A stretch of DNA of 64,000 nt from Thermoguttaceae bacterium. Lineage in GTDB: Bacteria; Planctomycetota; Planctomycetia; Pirellulales; Thermoguttaceae. Below the pieces are notes generated by a model. The model saw only the letters and a program-made list of their open reading frames with translations, did no database searches and had not been told where the DNA came from. The DNA is taken from positions 60,597-124,596 of the forward strand of contig JAFRAC010000009.1 of assembly GCA_017405595.1 (NCBI GenBank), given 5' to 3'. The translations under genes and the position numbers were made by a program. Positions 36,361 through 44,700 of the stretch are shown piece after piece. The stretch's first letter is position 1. Each line of letters begins with the position of its first letter.

Positions 36361-36678
36361 TCAGCCGAGACGGCTCAGAAGGCGTTCCATTGCGATATCG
36401 AAACGGGCCGGGGTATCGTAGGTTCCGTTGGCGATTTCTTCCCGGAGACGGTTAACCAGATCGTAGCGGATTTCGCCCGATTCGGCGGGAGCCGAAGCGG
36501 CGCGTGTCGCGCTCAGACGCTGAGCCGTGGTCGAAATTTCGAGCTCATCGCTGATTTGAGCCTCTTGCGGCTGGGCATGCTCAATTTTTGCGGTCTCGGA
36601 AGATTTGACCGATTGGGTATTGCGAATGCTGCTGACGCGGCTGGCGTTGTTGATGTTATTGACGCTGTTGATATCCAT
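36361..36678 (-). CDS. Small FlgM-like protein (putative anti-sigma factor)
   Basis: 105 aa; GGAGAG lies about 6 nt before ATG 36678. The first 60 residues are Asn/Ser/Thr-rich and look disordered (MDINSVNNINNASRVSSI). The C-terminal third, RYDLVNRLREEIANGTYD followed by DIAMERLLSRL, matches the FlgM anti-sigma-28 C-terminal pattern (V-x2-LR-x2-I-x2-G-x-Y...IA-x2-LL). FlgM proteins hold back the flagellar sigma factor. No flagellar gene lies in the window, so the target is unknown. A near-consensus promoter and a structured leader precede it, and a terminator follows. Confidence is high for the gene and moderate for the family. Confidence 0.7.
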   Translation of the reverse strand: MDINSVNNINNASRVSSIRNTQSVKSSETAKIEHAQPQEAQISDELEISTTAQRLSATRAASAPAESGEIRYDLVNRLREEIANGTYDTPARFDIAMERLLSRLG

Positions 36679-36783
36679 TGCTTCTCTCCTGCAATATTCA
36701 ATCCTTGATTTTCAGGGGCGTTTTCCCTTTTGGAAACATCCGTGTTTGCCGGATAATAGTTCTACGAAACGAACCGAGAACTT

Positions 36784-36855
36784 TCCCGAAAAAAAGAGAA
36801 ATTTTTCGGAAAAATCCAACCGGCTCAAACCGGGGAAGAGAACGGGTCTCTTCCC
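36784..36855 (-). other. Structured leader of the FlgM-like gene
   Basis: Read on the minus strand from the promoter: a perfect 9-bp stem (36833-36841 with 36847-36855, 5-nt loop), then a small CCGG/CCGG stem, then an A/T-rich stem closed by CCG/CGG (about 36784-36809). The first stem begins within about 10 nt of the predicted transcription start. Confidence 0.5.
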
Positions 36856-36866
36856 GAGTTCTAAGC

Positions 36867-36893
36867 ATTATAGCGAAATTACCAAACTGTCAA
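36867..36893 (-). promoter_or_regulatory. Near-consensus promoter for the FlgM-like gene
   Basis: On the minus strand, a perfect TTGACA (36888-36893) and a perfect TATAAT (36867-36872) with a short 15-bp spacer, implying a leader of about 180 nt. Confidence 0.8.
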
Positions 36894-37111
36894 ACCCTAA
36901 AATCGGAAATTTTGGTAAATTCTTCTTGCCTATTTTCTCTATGGTATCTGTATTGTAGTATCTTTTAAAAAATCAGGATGGATATTTTTGCGATTTCGCT
37001 TGAAATTTTGGTCTGCGGGAGAGAAAACTCACGCCTGGTGAAACTATCGCGAAAAGGAAAGACCGGGTCAAGGGGAAAAATTTGCGGTGTATTTCGGGCC
37101 GCACGCGCGAC

Positions 37112-37139
37112 TGGTCAAACGTGTCGGAGGGGATATAAT
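37112..37139 (+). promoter_or_regulatory. Promoter for purB
   Basis: TGGTCA (37112-37117), a 16-bp spacer and a perfect TATAAT (37134-37139), followed by AGGGGCGGG. Confidence 0.65.
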
Positions 37140-37216
37140 AGGGGCGGGGAAGGGCCCTGCTCCTTTTGAGGAGCGTTTTTTCGAGAATGAAAACCTGTTT
37201 TTGCGGGGGAGAACCG

Positions 37217-38650
37217 ATGAGCCAGGCGTTTGAAAATTATGAAAATCCGCTGATCAGCCGTTACGCGTCACAAGAGATGAGCCGTCTTTGGAGTCCGCAG
37301 AAGAAGTTCGGAACCTGGCGCCGTCTTTGGCTGGCTCTGGCCGAGTCGGAAGCTGAGCTGGGGCTTCCCGTGACCGCTGAACAGATCGCCGAAATGCGCG
37401 AACATCTGGACGATATCGATTTCGCCAAAGCCGCCGAATACGAAAAGAAGCTCCGCCACGACGTGATGGCGCATGTCCATACCTTCGGCGATGCGGCGCC
37501 GAAAGCGCGTCCGATTATCCACTTGGGGGCGACCAGCTGTTTTGTGACCGACAATACCGACGCGATTCTTTTGCGCGATGCCATGAGACTCGTCGCCAAA
37601 CGGCTCGCGACGGTGATCGACCGGCTTGGAAAATTCGCGGAAACGTACCGCGCGCTTCCCTGCCTGGGGTTTACCCACCTTCAGCCGGCGCAGCCGACCA
37701 CGGTCGGAAAACGCGCCTGCCTTTGGAACTACGACCTCGTAATGGACATGGAGGATTTGGAACACCGCCTGGCGACGATCCGCACTCTTGGGAACAAAGG
37801 GACGACCGGTACGCAGGCGAGTTTTCTGAAACTCTTCGAAGGGGATCATCGGAAAGTTCGCGAACTCGAAAACCTTCTCTGCAAAAAGATCGGATTCGAA
37901 AAGGCGTTTGCCGTTACCGGCCAGACGTATCCGCGCAAGCTCGATTCGCAGGTTCTCGCCGTCCTTTCGGGGATCGCGCAGTCGGCGCACAAATTCGCGA
38001 CCGACCTTCGGATTTTGGCGCACCGCAAAGAGATGGAAGAGCCGTTCGAAAAGAATCAGATCGGTTCGAGCGCGATGGCGTATAAACGGAACCCGATGCG
38101 GAGCGAAAGAATCTGTTCGCTGGCGCGCTTTGTCATGAGTCTGGAATCGTGTCCGGCGATGACCCTTTCGACTCAATGGATGGAACGAACGCTCGACGAT
38201 TCGGCGTGCCGCCGCCTTGTACTTCCGCAGGCGTTTTTGGCGATCGACGCGCTTTTGATCATCTATCAGAACATTGTCGAAAATATGGTGGTCTATCCGA
38301 AAGTGATCCAGCGGAATCTTCGGAGCGAACTCCCCTTTATGGCGACCGAGAATATCCTGATGGCGGCGGTCGAGCAGGGGGGGGACCGTCAGGATCTGCA
38401 CGAGCGGATTCGTGTCCACAGTCAGGCGGCGGCGGCGCAGGTCAAAGAGAACGGCCTTGAAAACGACCTGCTCGACCGGCTGCGGGGGGACGAAGCGTTC
38501 GCGAAGGTCAATATCGACGCCGAACTGGAACCGAGCCGGTTCGTCGGCCGCGCTCCGGAACAGGTCGATGAGTTTCTCGCCGAGCAGGTCGAGCCGATCC
38601 GCCGGAAATACGCTTCCCTCTTTACCGATGATGCCGATCTGCGTGTCTGA
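37217..38650 (+). CDS. purB: Adenylosuccinate lyase
   Basis: 477 aa from ATG 37217, chosen because GGGGGAG lies about 7 nt upstream and [18 protein letters not shown] begins the family homology. It cleaves adenylosuccinate to AMP and fumarate, and SAICAR to AICAR, in purine synthesis. Fumarase/aspartase superfamily blocks are visible: [28 protein letters not shown]-containing [25 protein letters not shown] and the signature loop [16 protein letters not shown]. The long form resembles eukaryotic-type PurB more than the shorter B. subtilis type. The gene is transcribed from its own promoter and precedes the radical SAM gene by about 80 bp. Confidence 0.95.
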   Translation: MSQAFENYENPLISRYASQEMSRLWSPQKKFGTWRRLWLALAESEAELGLPVTAEQIAEMREHLDDIDFAKAAEYEKKLRHDVMAHVHTFGDAAPKARPIIHLGATSCFVTDNTDAILLRDAMRLVAKRLATVIDRLGKFAETYRALPCLGFTHLQPAQPTTVGKRACLWNYDLVMDMEDLEHRLATIRTLGNKGTTGTQASFLKLFEGDHRKVRELENLLCKKIGFEKAFAVTGQTYPRKLDSQVLAVLSGIAQSAHKFATDLRILAHRKEMEEPFEKNQIGSSAMAYKRNPMRSERICSLARFVMSLESCPAMTLSTQWMERTLDDSACRRLVLPQAFLAIDALLIIYQNIVENMVVYPKVIQRNLRSELPFMATENILMAAVEQGGDRQDLHERIRVHSQAAAAQVKENGLENDLLDRLRGDEAFAKVNIDAELEPSRFVGRAPEQVDEFLAEQVEPIRRKYASLFTDDADLRV

Positions 38651-38731
38651 CGGATGCCGGTTCCGCAGAGGATGTTTCCCGAGAACCGCACCGCCGAACG
38701 CCTGTGAAGAACCTTTGATAAAGAACGATCG

Positions 38732-41038
38732 ATGAAGAACGAACCGCAAGAATATGCCCTTTCCCCAGCGCTCACTCCCGGCGAAAAAGCGCAGATTCCG
38801 CGCCCGGAACCTCTGCCGATGACCGCCGAAGAGGTTGCCGCCCGAGGCTGGAAGGAGGTTGATATCGTCTTTGTGACCGGCGACGCGTATGTCGATCATC
38901 CCTCGTTTGCCGCGGGACTTTTGGCACGCGTGCTGGAAGCTGACGGGTTTCGTGTGGCGATCCTCGCCCAGCCCGACTGGCACAGCTGCGCCGCCTGGCG
39001 CACTTTCGGCCGGCCTCGGCTCGGCTTTTGTGTCGGGGCGGGGAATATGGATTCGATGATCAATCATTACACCGCCAACAAGAAAGTGCGGAACGAGGAC
39101 GCCTATTCCCCCAACGGCGAAATCGGTCATCGGCCCGACCGTGCGACCCTCGCTTACTGCCAGCGCGCGCGGGAGGCGTATCCCGGCATCCCGATTATTA
39201 CTGGCGGGGTTGAATCGAGTCTGCGCCGGTTTGCCCATTACGATTATTGGAGCGATAAGGTCAAGCGTTCGATCCTGATGGACGCGAAAGCGAGCCTGCT
39301 TGTTTACGGAATGGGCGAGTCGCCGCTGCGCGAGATTTTTCGCCGGCTCGATACGGGTGAGGCGGTCTCTTCGCTGCGTGATATCCGCGGTACGGCTTAC
39401 CGAATCGGGAAGAGCGAAGATTTGCCCGCCGAATCGGAAACCCTTGCCCATTTGCCGAGTTTCGAAGAGGTTTGCGGCGATCCGCAGAACCCCGCCGAAG
39501 ACCGGAAGAGTAAAAAGTTCTTCGCCGAAATGACGAAGACCATTTACGAAAACTTAAATCCGTATAACGCCAAAACGCTTGTACAGGAGCATGGGCTTGA
39601 AGCGGTTGTGGTCAATCCCCCTTCGCTTCCCCTTTCGACCGAAGAGATGGACCGCATTTACGCCCTTCCGTTCACGCGTAAGGCGCACCCCTTTTACGGC
39701 GATGCGGTCATTCCCGCGCTCGACGTGGTGAAAAATTCGGTGACGATTCTGCGCGGCTGTTTCGGCGGCTGCGCTTTCTGCTCGATTACCGCGCACCAAG
39801 GGAAGATCATTCAGTCGCGCAGCGAAGATTCGGTTATTTCGGAACTCAAAGAGCTGACAAAGGCCGACGACTGGCACGGAACCGTTTCGGATCTCGGCGG
39901 GCCGACCGCCAACATGTACCGGCTCGGATGCCGAAACGAGGAGGCCAAAAAACTCTGCCGCCGCACTTCGTGTCTCCATCCGGCGATCTGCCCGAACCTG
40001 AATACCGACCACTCCTCTCTGCTCAAACTTTACTGCCGCGCCCGCGAGATTCCCGAAATCAAAAACATCTTCATCGCTTCCGGGGTCCGGACCGACTTGG
40101 CGCTCGAATCGCCCGAGTATATCGATGAGCTGGTTCGGTACCATGTGGGGGGGCATCTCAAAACCGCGCCCGAACATACGGATCCGGCGGTGCTCGATCT
40201 GATGCGCAAACCGCCGATTGAAGTTTACGAGGAGTTCTGCGATCTGTTTGCCGCCGCGGCACGCCGCCAGGGGAAAGAGATCTATCTGATCCCTTATCTC
40301 ATTGCCGGACTTCCGGGCTGCGACTACCGGTCGATGGTCGAAGTGGCGGTCTACTTAAAGAAGAACGGAATCCGTCCCGAACAGGTGCAGGACTTCATTC
40401 CCACTCCGTTCGAAGCGGCGGGAGCGATGTATTATACCGGTCTGAATATTGAAACCGGCAAGCCGATTCACGTGCCGCGCGGAATGCGTGAACGGCGGCT
40501 CCAGCGCGCTCTGCTGATGTATTATAACCGGGAATTCTATTACGATGTGAAAGCGGCTCTGAAAGAGGCGGGCCGGGAGGATTTGATCGGCAGCGGGCCG
40601 GACTGTCTCATTCCGGACCATCTTTCCAAAGCCGAAAATCTGCGGCAGAGTTCCCGCGTGAAACGGCTCAAACGCAAACAGCAGCAGGAACGCGAGGCCA
40701 AAGAGAAGACACGGCAGGAATACCGCGAAAAGGAGGAGAGCCGGCGGCGGAAAGAGGAGCAGAAACGGCGCTGGAAATCCGGGCGTCCTTGGCAAAAAGG
40801 GGGAAAACCGGGCCGCTATCGGACAGGCGCGGAAGAAGGGGACCGCCGAAATCCTTCCGGACAATTCCGCGAAGGTTCTTCGCAAGGCGGCCGCGAAGAG
40901 CGGGGTTCGCAGGACCGTCGGCATCGTCCCGACACTCCGCCGGGCCGGACTGGACGAACGCCCCGATCCGGGGAGGGTGGGGACGGAGGATACCGTTCCA
41001 GCGCCAAACGGTTCGGGCGCGGAAAACCGCGGCCGTAA
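38732..41038 (+). CDS. YgiQ-family radical SAM protein
   Basis: 768 aa. Family-typical N-terminal domain (ARGWKEVDIVFVTGDAYVDHPSFAAGLLARVLEADG, then GVESSLRRFAHYDYWSDKVKRSIL). The radical SAM cluster motif is CFGGCAFC with Cys 343, 347 and 350 binding a [4Fe-4S] cluster. Further conserved blocks are VSDLGGPTANMYRLGC, YHVGGHLKTAPEH and FIPTPFEAAGAMYYTGLN. YgiQ proteins are widespread; the reaction is not established. From about residue 635 the protein ends in a highly charged tail, first Lys/Arg/Glu-rich (KRKQQQEREAKEKTRQEYRE), then Arg/Gly/Pro-rich up to KRFGRGKPRP, about 130 residues suggestive of nucleic-acid binding. Confidence 0.9.
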   Translation: MKNEPQEYALSPALTPGEKAQIPRPEPLPMTAEEVAARGWKEVDIVFVTGDAYVDHPSFAAGLLARVLEADGFRVAILAQPDWHSCAAWRTFGRPRLGFCVGAGNMDSMINHYTANKKVRNEDAYSPNGEIGHRPDRATLAYCQRAREAYPGIPIITGGVESSLRRFAHYDYWSDKVKRSILMDAKASLLVYGMGESPLREIFRRLDTGEAVSSLRDIRGTAYRIGKSEDLPAESETLAHLPSFEEVCGDPQNPAEDRKSKKFFAEMTKTIYENLNPYNAKTLVQEHGLEAVVVNPPSLPLSTEEMDRIYALPFTRKAHPFYGDAVIPALDVVKNSVTILRGCFGGCAFCSITAHQGKIIQSRSEDSVISELKELTKADDWHGTVSDLGGPTANMYRLGCRNEEAKKLCRRTSCLHPAICPNLNTDHSSLLKLYCRAREIPEIKNIFIASGVRTDLALESPEYIDELVRYHVGGHLKTAPEHTDPAVLDLMRKPPIEVYEEFCDLFAAAARRQGKEIYLIPYLIAGLPGCDYRSMVEVAVYLKKNGIRPEQVQDFIPTPFEAAGAMYYTGLNIETGKPIHVPRGMRERRLQRALLMYYNREFYYDVKAALKEAGREDLIGSGPDCLIPDHLSKAENLRQSSRVKRLKRKQQQEREAKEKTRQEYREKEESRRRKEEQKRRWKSGRPWQKGGKPGRYRTGAEEGDRRNPSGQFREGSSQGGREERGSQDRRHRPDTPPGRTGRTPRSGEGGDGGYRSSAKRFGRGKPRP

Positions 41039-41051
41039 ACCCATCCGGCTG

Positions 41052-41092
41052 AAAAGGGCGGGCTTCGCTGTTCGGCAAAGCCCGCCCTTTTC
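41052..41092. terminator. Bidirectional rho-independent terminator
   Basis: AAAAGGGCGGGCTT (41052-41065) pairs with AAGCCCGCCCTTTT (41078-41091). It serves the radical SAM gene on the plus strand and the lipoprotein gene on the minus strand. Confidence 0.88.
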
Positions 41093-41122
41093 AGCTTTTG
41101 TATTTCTTTTCGGAACTGCTGT

Positions 41123-41404
41123 TTATTTCGACGCAGTGGAATCTCCGGTAACTTCGGCGTTCCAGCTGCGGGGCATATCGTACCCGCGCGGGCGCATCTG
41201 CATTGACGAAGTGCCGATATTGGCGTTCGGGTACGGGTCGGTTCCGTCGGGATACCCTTTTTCGTGGGCGGGGTTCAGGTATCCGGGGGCAATCAAACTC
41301 GGAAACCACACGCAGGTGTTTTTGGGATCGTTGTTCATGGATTCACAGCCGGCCGCGCCCAAAAGAATCAGGGCGAAGAAGGTTAGGAGAATCGTGCTTT
41401 TCAT
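41123..41404 (-). CDS. Small predicted lipoprotein
   Basis: 93 aa. A type II signal peptide is clear: MKSTILLTFFALILL then the lipobox GAAGC, so Cys20 should be lipidated. The mature part is about 74 aa, Pro/Asn/Asp-rich (FPSLIAPGYLNPAHEKGYPDG), without recognisable domain. Localisation is presumably the inner or outer membrane; the Ser at +2 would favour the outer membrane by the E. coli rule, which may not apply here. Function unknown. Confidence 0.75.
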   Translation of the reverse strand: MKSTILLTFFALILLGAAGCESMNNDPKNTCVWFPSLIAPGYLNPAHEKGYPDGTDPYPNANIGTSSMQMRPRGYDMPRSWNAEVTGDSTASK

Positions 41405-41464
41405 TGAATCGCGTTCTTTTTCGGCAGGGGGAAATGTCTGGAAAATGAAACCGCCGCCCCAAGG

Positions 41465-43747
41465 TTACCTGTTTTCGCCGATGGCGGTCAAGAGAGATTT
41501 CACGGATTCCGGGATTTTTCGGTCTTCGTGGGGGGTGAGCGCGTCGAGACGGAGCGCTTCGGCTTTTTCGCGCCGCGCCCCGTCGAAATCCCCTGACGCG
41601 TGAAGAACGATGGCGTAACGGGCATGGAGAAGGGCGTCGGTTGGGAAGAACTCGGCCGCCTTTTTGAGTGACCGGGAAGCTTCGGCAAGGAAGAGGCGGT
41701 TCTGTGTGGTGCCGTAAAGGGAGAATTCCACATCACCCATATCGCTGTGGAGCGAAGCCATTCCCGGCGCGTTGGCGATAAGCCGGTCTTTGGCAGCCAG
41801 CCAATCCTTTTCCCGCTGCGGAGAGGGGAGGTCGGCGAGCCGGTAAAGCGCCATATCGCTAACCGCCCAGAGAATCGGAATGGAATGGCGGCCGGAACCG
41901 TTTGCGGCGGCAACCAGCTGTTCAGCGGCCCTGTCGGGAGTGAGTTCGCCGAGACGGGGCAAGAGGGTCTTTTCGGTGAGCACGGGGAAAAACGCGCCCC
42001 GGAGAAAAAGGAGAAAGAAACACACGTAGGCGAATCCGGCGGCAGCGAGGCTGATCTTCTTTTTTGCCGGAGATGTTTCGCGAATCACGCTTTTTTCGCA
42101 AGCGCGGTTCGTCAGAATCGCCGCCAGTCCCCAAAGAGGAACCGCAGTGGGGGGGTATCCGATCCCCCCGGCCGCGCAGAGGTTGAGCAGCCCCGCGCCG
42201 GCTGCGGCAAAGAGGAAGGGAGAGGGGAGCCTGGCTATGTTTGCGGCGAGGGGCGCCGCCGCGAGCGAAAACGCGAGAAAGACCGGAGCGAACCCCAGGA
42301 GAATGCCGGCTCCGGTCGGAGCTGACGAGAGGAAATTAAAAACCGCGTAGAGAAAATAGCCGGCAAGATAAACGACAAAGACGGGAATGTAGGGAACTTT
42401 TTCTCCGGAACCGGTCTCCTGGAAGGTCTCTTCCCGGGATGCCGGCGGAGAGGATGTTTTGCGCAAGCCGGCCGCTGTAAACGCGAGGAAGAGGAGAAAA
42501 AGAACGAGGGCCGGTATCCCGAAAAGGGCGGCATATTCAAACGCGAAGTTGTGCGGATCGGCGATCGACTCGGCCGCGTCCGGCAGGATGTAACGTGTGT
42601 AGACCGGCTGGAAGTTCCCGGGACCGATGCCGAGGAGGGGATGATCGGCGATCATCCTTGAAGCGGCCTGCCAGTAGTCGAGACGGTAGCCGAGCGATTT
42701 TTTTGCTTCCGAAAAGACTTCCCGGTCGAGAACGCCGCAGCGGAAAGCGGCCGCGGCGATGAGGGCGAATCCCAGAACGGTCAGCCCGGCAAAAAGGGAA
42801 GCTTTTCGCCAATTCCTCCTCGGCTCTTTTCGGGCAGCCGCACCGCCGGTGAAAAGGAAAACACCGAAAACCGCCAGAATGCCGAAGAGAAGAGAGAGAT
42901 ACCCCGACCGGCTTTTCGTCAGAAGGAGCGTGTAGCTGAGGAGGATGACCAGCAGGCTTGCCGCAATTCGGATCGGAATACGCCGCTTTTTGGGGCCGGG
43001 TTGGAAACGAGGATCCTCTTCTTGGGGAGAGAACCATGACGCGGCCAGGAGAACAGCCGCAAGAAGAAGTACCGGAACAAGGGTTCCGGCGAGGGTGTTT
43101 GTCAGCCCGTAGGTACCGATCGGTTCTGTACTGTTGAGAACCCTCTTTTCAAAAAGAAGGTATTCGGGGGATCCTTTTTTGATGTTGAGACCGCTTTGCG
43201 CCAAAACGGCTTCAGGGTCGGCGCGAAACTCCTCGCGCAGCCGCGGCGCGGTAACGTGATAGGAGTAGAGGGAATAGCCCGCTTCGAAAAACGCCGCGCC
43301 TAAAAGGACGGCGAAAAACAGCTGTTCGAGAAGACGGTTTGTTTTCGAGGGGAGCGCGCGAAACACAAAATAGACGATCGGCATCAGGGCAAAGGCCCAG
43401 AACCCGTTGGCCGCGTAGAGGAGGTTTCCCGAACGGCTGTGCGAAAGTCCGAAATACGAAAGGGCCGGCCAGCCGAAGAGGAGTGCTGCACAGATGTCGG
43501 CAGCACGCATCTTTCGCGGCGGGAGGCAAGCGCGCAAAACAATCGCCCCCCCGGCAAGCAAAAGCCAGCCGAACACGAGCGTAAACGCATCGCCGCCGCG
43601 AACGTTTCCTTCGGGGGGAAGGAGAAGCGTGGGGACGGAAAGAACTGCCGAGGCCAGCGCAAGGAGGATGGGAAACAGCATTCCGCGCTTTTCGGCGGAA
43701 ACCGAACCGCGCTGCTCTGACCGAGATCCGGTTTTTGTCTTTGGCAT
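41465..43747 (-). CDS. O-antigen ligase/polymerase-like membrane protein with C-terminal TPR-like region
   Basis: 760 aa. About twelve hydrophobic segments span residues 22-585. The O-antigen ligase family signature is recognisable: LLLTKSRSGYLSLLFGI, then the extracytoplasmic loop RLDYWQAASRMIADHPLLGIGPGNFQPVYTRY followed by DPHNFAFEYAALFGI. WaaL/Wzy proteins move lipid-linked glycans onto lipid A or polymerise them; some family members glycosylate proteins. The C-terminal 150 residues are soluble, with TPR-like helices (LAEASRSLKKAAEFFPTDALLHARYAIVLHASGDFDGARREKAEALRLD). It lies in a minus-strand group with two exported or lipid-anchored proteins. Confidence 0.85.
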   Translation of the reverse strand: MPKTKTGSRSEQRGSVSAEKRGMLFPILLALASAVLSVPTLLLPPEGNVRGGDAFTLVFGWLLLAGGAIVLRACLPPRKMRAADICAALLFGWPALSYFGLSHSRSGNLLYAANGFWAFALMPIVYFVFRALPSKTNRLLEQLFFAVLLGAAFFEAGYSLYSYHVTAPRLREEFRADPEAVLAQSGLNIKKGSPEYLLFEKRVLNSTEPIGTYGLTNTLAGTLVPVLLLAAVLLAASWFSPQEEDPRFQPGPKKRRIPIRIAASLLVILLSYTLLLTKSRSGYLSLLFGILAVFGVFLFTGGAAARKEPRRNWRKASLFAGLTVLGFALIAAAAFRCGVLDREVFSEAKKSLGYRLDYWQAASRMIADHPLLGIGPGNFQPVYTRYILPDAAESIADPHNFAFEYAALFGIPALVLFLLFLAFTAAGLRKTSSPPASREETFQETGSGEKVPYIPVFVVYLAGYFLYAVFNFLSSAPTGAGILLGFAPVFLAFSLAAAPLAANIARLPSPFLFAAAGAGLLNLCAAGGIGYPPTAVPLWGLAAILTNRACEKSVIRETSPAKKKISLAAAGFAYVCFFLLFLRGAFFPVLTEKTLLPRLGELTPDRAAEQLVAAANGSGRHSIPILWAVSDMALYRLADLPSPQREKDWLAAKDRLIANAPGMASLHSDMGDVEFSLYGTTQNRLFLAEASRSLKKAAEFFPTDALLHARYAIVLHASGDFDGARREKAEALRLDALTPHEDRKIPESVKSLLTAIGENR

Positions 43748-43785
43748 CCTTGCGTTCCTCTTTCCGCGGTTTTAAGGAGGTGGGG

Positions 43786-44637
43786 TCAGCCGACCGATTT
43801 CAGATAGTCGATGCTGTTCTTGCAGAGAACGTCCGGTCCGTCGGAATAGTCGAACGGTTCAACGCCGATCCAGCCCGAAAAACCGTTCTTTTTGAGGGCG
43901 GCAAGGATCGGACCGAAATCGAGATCGCCGAACCCGGGACCTTTCATATTCGGGTCTTGGGCATGGAACGTCTTTTCGAAGGGAACGATCGCCGGATCGG
44001 CAATCACTTCGGGGATCGGGCGGTCTTCGCCGTCGGCCATCGCTTTGCAGTCGAGATGAATGGTGATCGGACCGGGGTTCCCCATCTTGGTGATCAGGCC
44101 GAGGGCCTGATGCGCGGTGTTGAGGAAGTTCGTTTCGACCGGCGCGAGCGGTTCCAGGCCGAGAATCTGATTGGTCTCTTCGAGGAGCGGAAGAAGCTGT
44201 TCGAGGACCGACGCGGCGCGATCGTAACCTTCTTCGAGGGTGACTCCTTCGGCAAGGTTTCGCTGAACCGGCGAACCGAGAACGAGGTATTTCCCGCCGA
44301 CTTCGGCGCCGAAACGGATCAGGTCTTTGAAATATTCGGCGGTACGGTTCCGCTGATCGGCATCGGCGCTGGTCAGATGCAGACCGGTCGTTTTTGCCAG
44401 AAGCCAATGCAGACCGCTCACTTCAAGCTTGTTCTGTTCGGCAAGACGGCAGATTTCGCTGCGGCGCGCCGCGGAAATCCGTTTGACGTCGGCGTTCGCT
44501 TCGGCGCCCGAGGAGAAAGCCTCGTCGAGCGTAAAGGGTGCCAGTTCCACTCCGTCGTAACCCGCCGAAGCGATGCACTCGAATTGCTTTTCAAGAGACC
44601 AGTTACCGAAAACTTCGTTGCAAAATGCGATTTTCAT
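43786..44637 (-). CDS. Sugar isomerase-like TIM-barrel protein (hydroxypyruvate isomerase-like)
   Basis: 283 aa, cytoplasmic. Matches the xylose-isomerase-like/AP endonuclease 2 superfamily: CNEVFGNWSLEKQFECIASAGYDGVELAPFTL at the N-terminus, GAEVGGKYLVLGSPVQRN, LGLEPLAPVETNFLNT (Glu as a metal ligand), ITIHLDCKAMADGED (His and Asp), FHAQDPNMKGPGFGDLDFGPILAALKKNGFSGWIGVEPF near the end (His, Glu). These carry the four usual metal-site positions, so an active metal-dependent isomerase or epimerase is likely. The substrate cannot be told; hydroxypyruvate, tagatose-type ketoses or inosose derivatives are possible. Confidence 0.85.
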   Translation of the reverse strand: MKIAFCNEVFGNWSLEKQFECIASAGYDGVELAPFTLDEAFSSGAEANADVKRISAARRSEICRLAEQNKLEVSGLHWLLAKTTGLHLTSADADQRNRTAEYFKDLIRFGAEVGGKYLVLGSPVQRNLAEGVTLEEGYDRAASVLEQLLPLLEETNQILGLEPLAPVETNFLNTAHQALGLITKMGNPGPITIHLDCKAMADGEDRPIPEVIADPAIVPFEKTFHAQDPNMKGPGFGDLDFGPILAALKKNGFSGWIGVEPFDYSDGPDVLCKNSIDYLKSVG

Positions 44638-44700
44638 GTTGATACCTCGTATTGGTTGGGTGCCCTGCGCGGGGGCGGGGCGGTGAAGGAGAGAATGATT

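Larger units (their letters stand above)
36679..37216. other. 538-bp divergent gap, AT-rich, holding two promoters
   Basis: No gene is supported; short open frames here have no coding character. It contains the minus-strand promoter at 36867-36893 with its hairpin-rich leader, and the plus-strand purB promoter at 37112-37139. Confidence 0.65.

Noticed and set aside
37268..39451. Long minus-strand open frame of 727 codons
   Set aside because: It is antisense to purB and the YgiQ-type gene, both with clear motifs; its own translation is low-complexity and unrecognisable.
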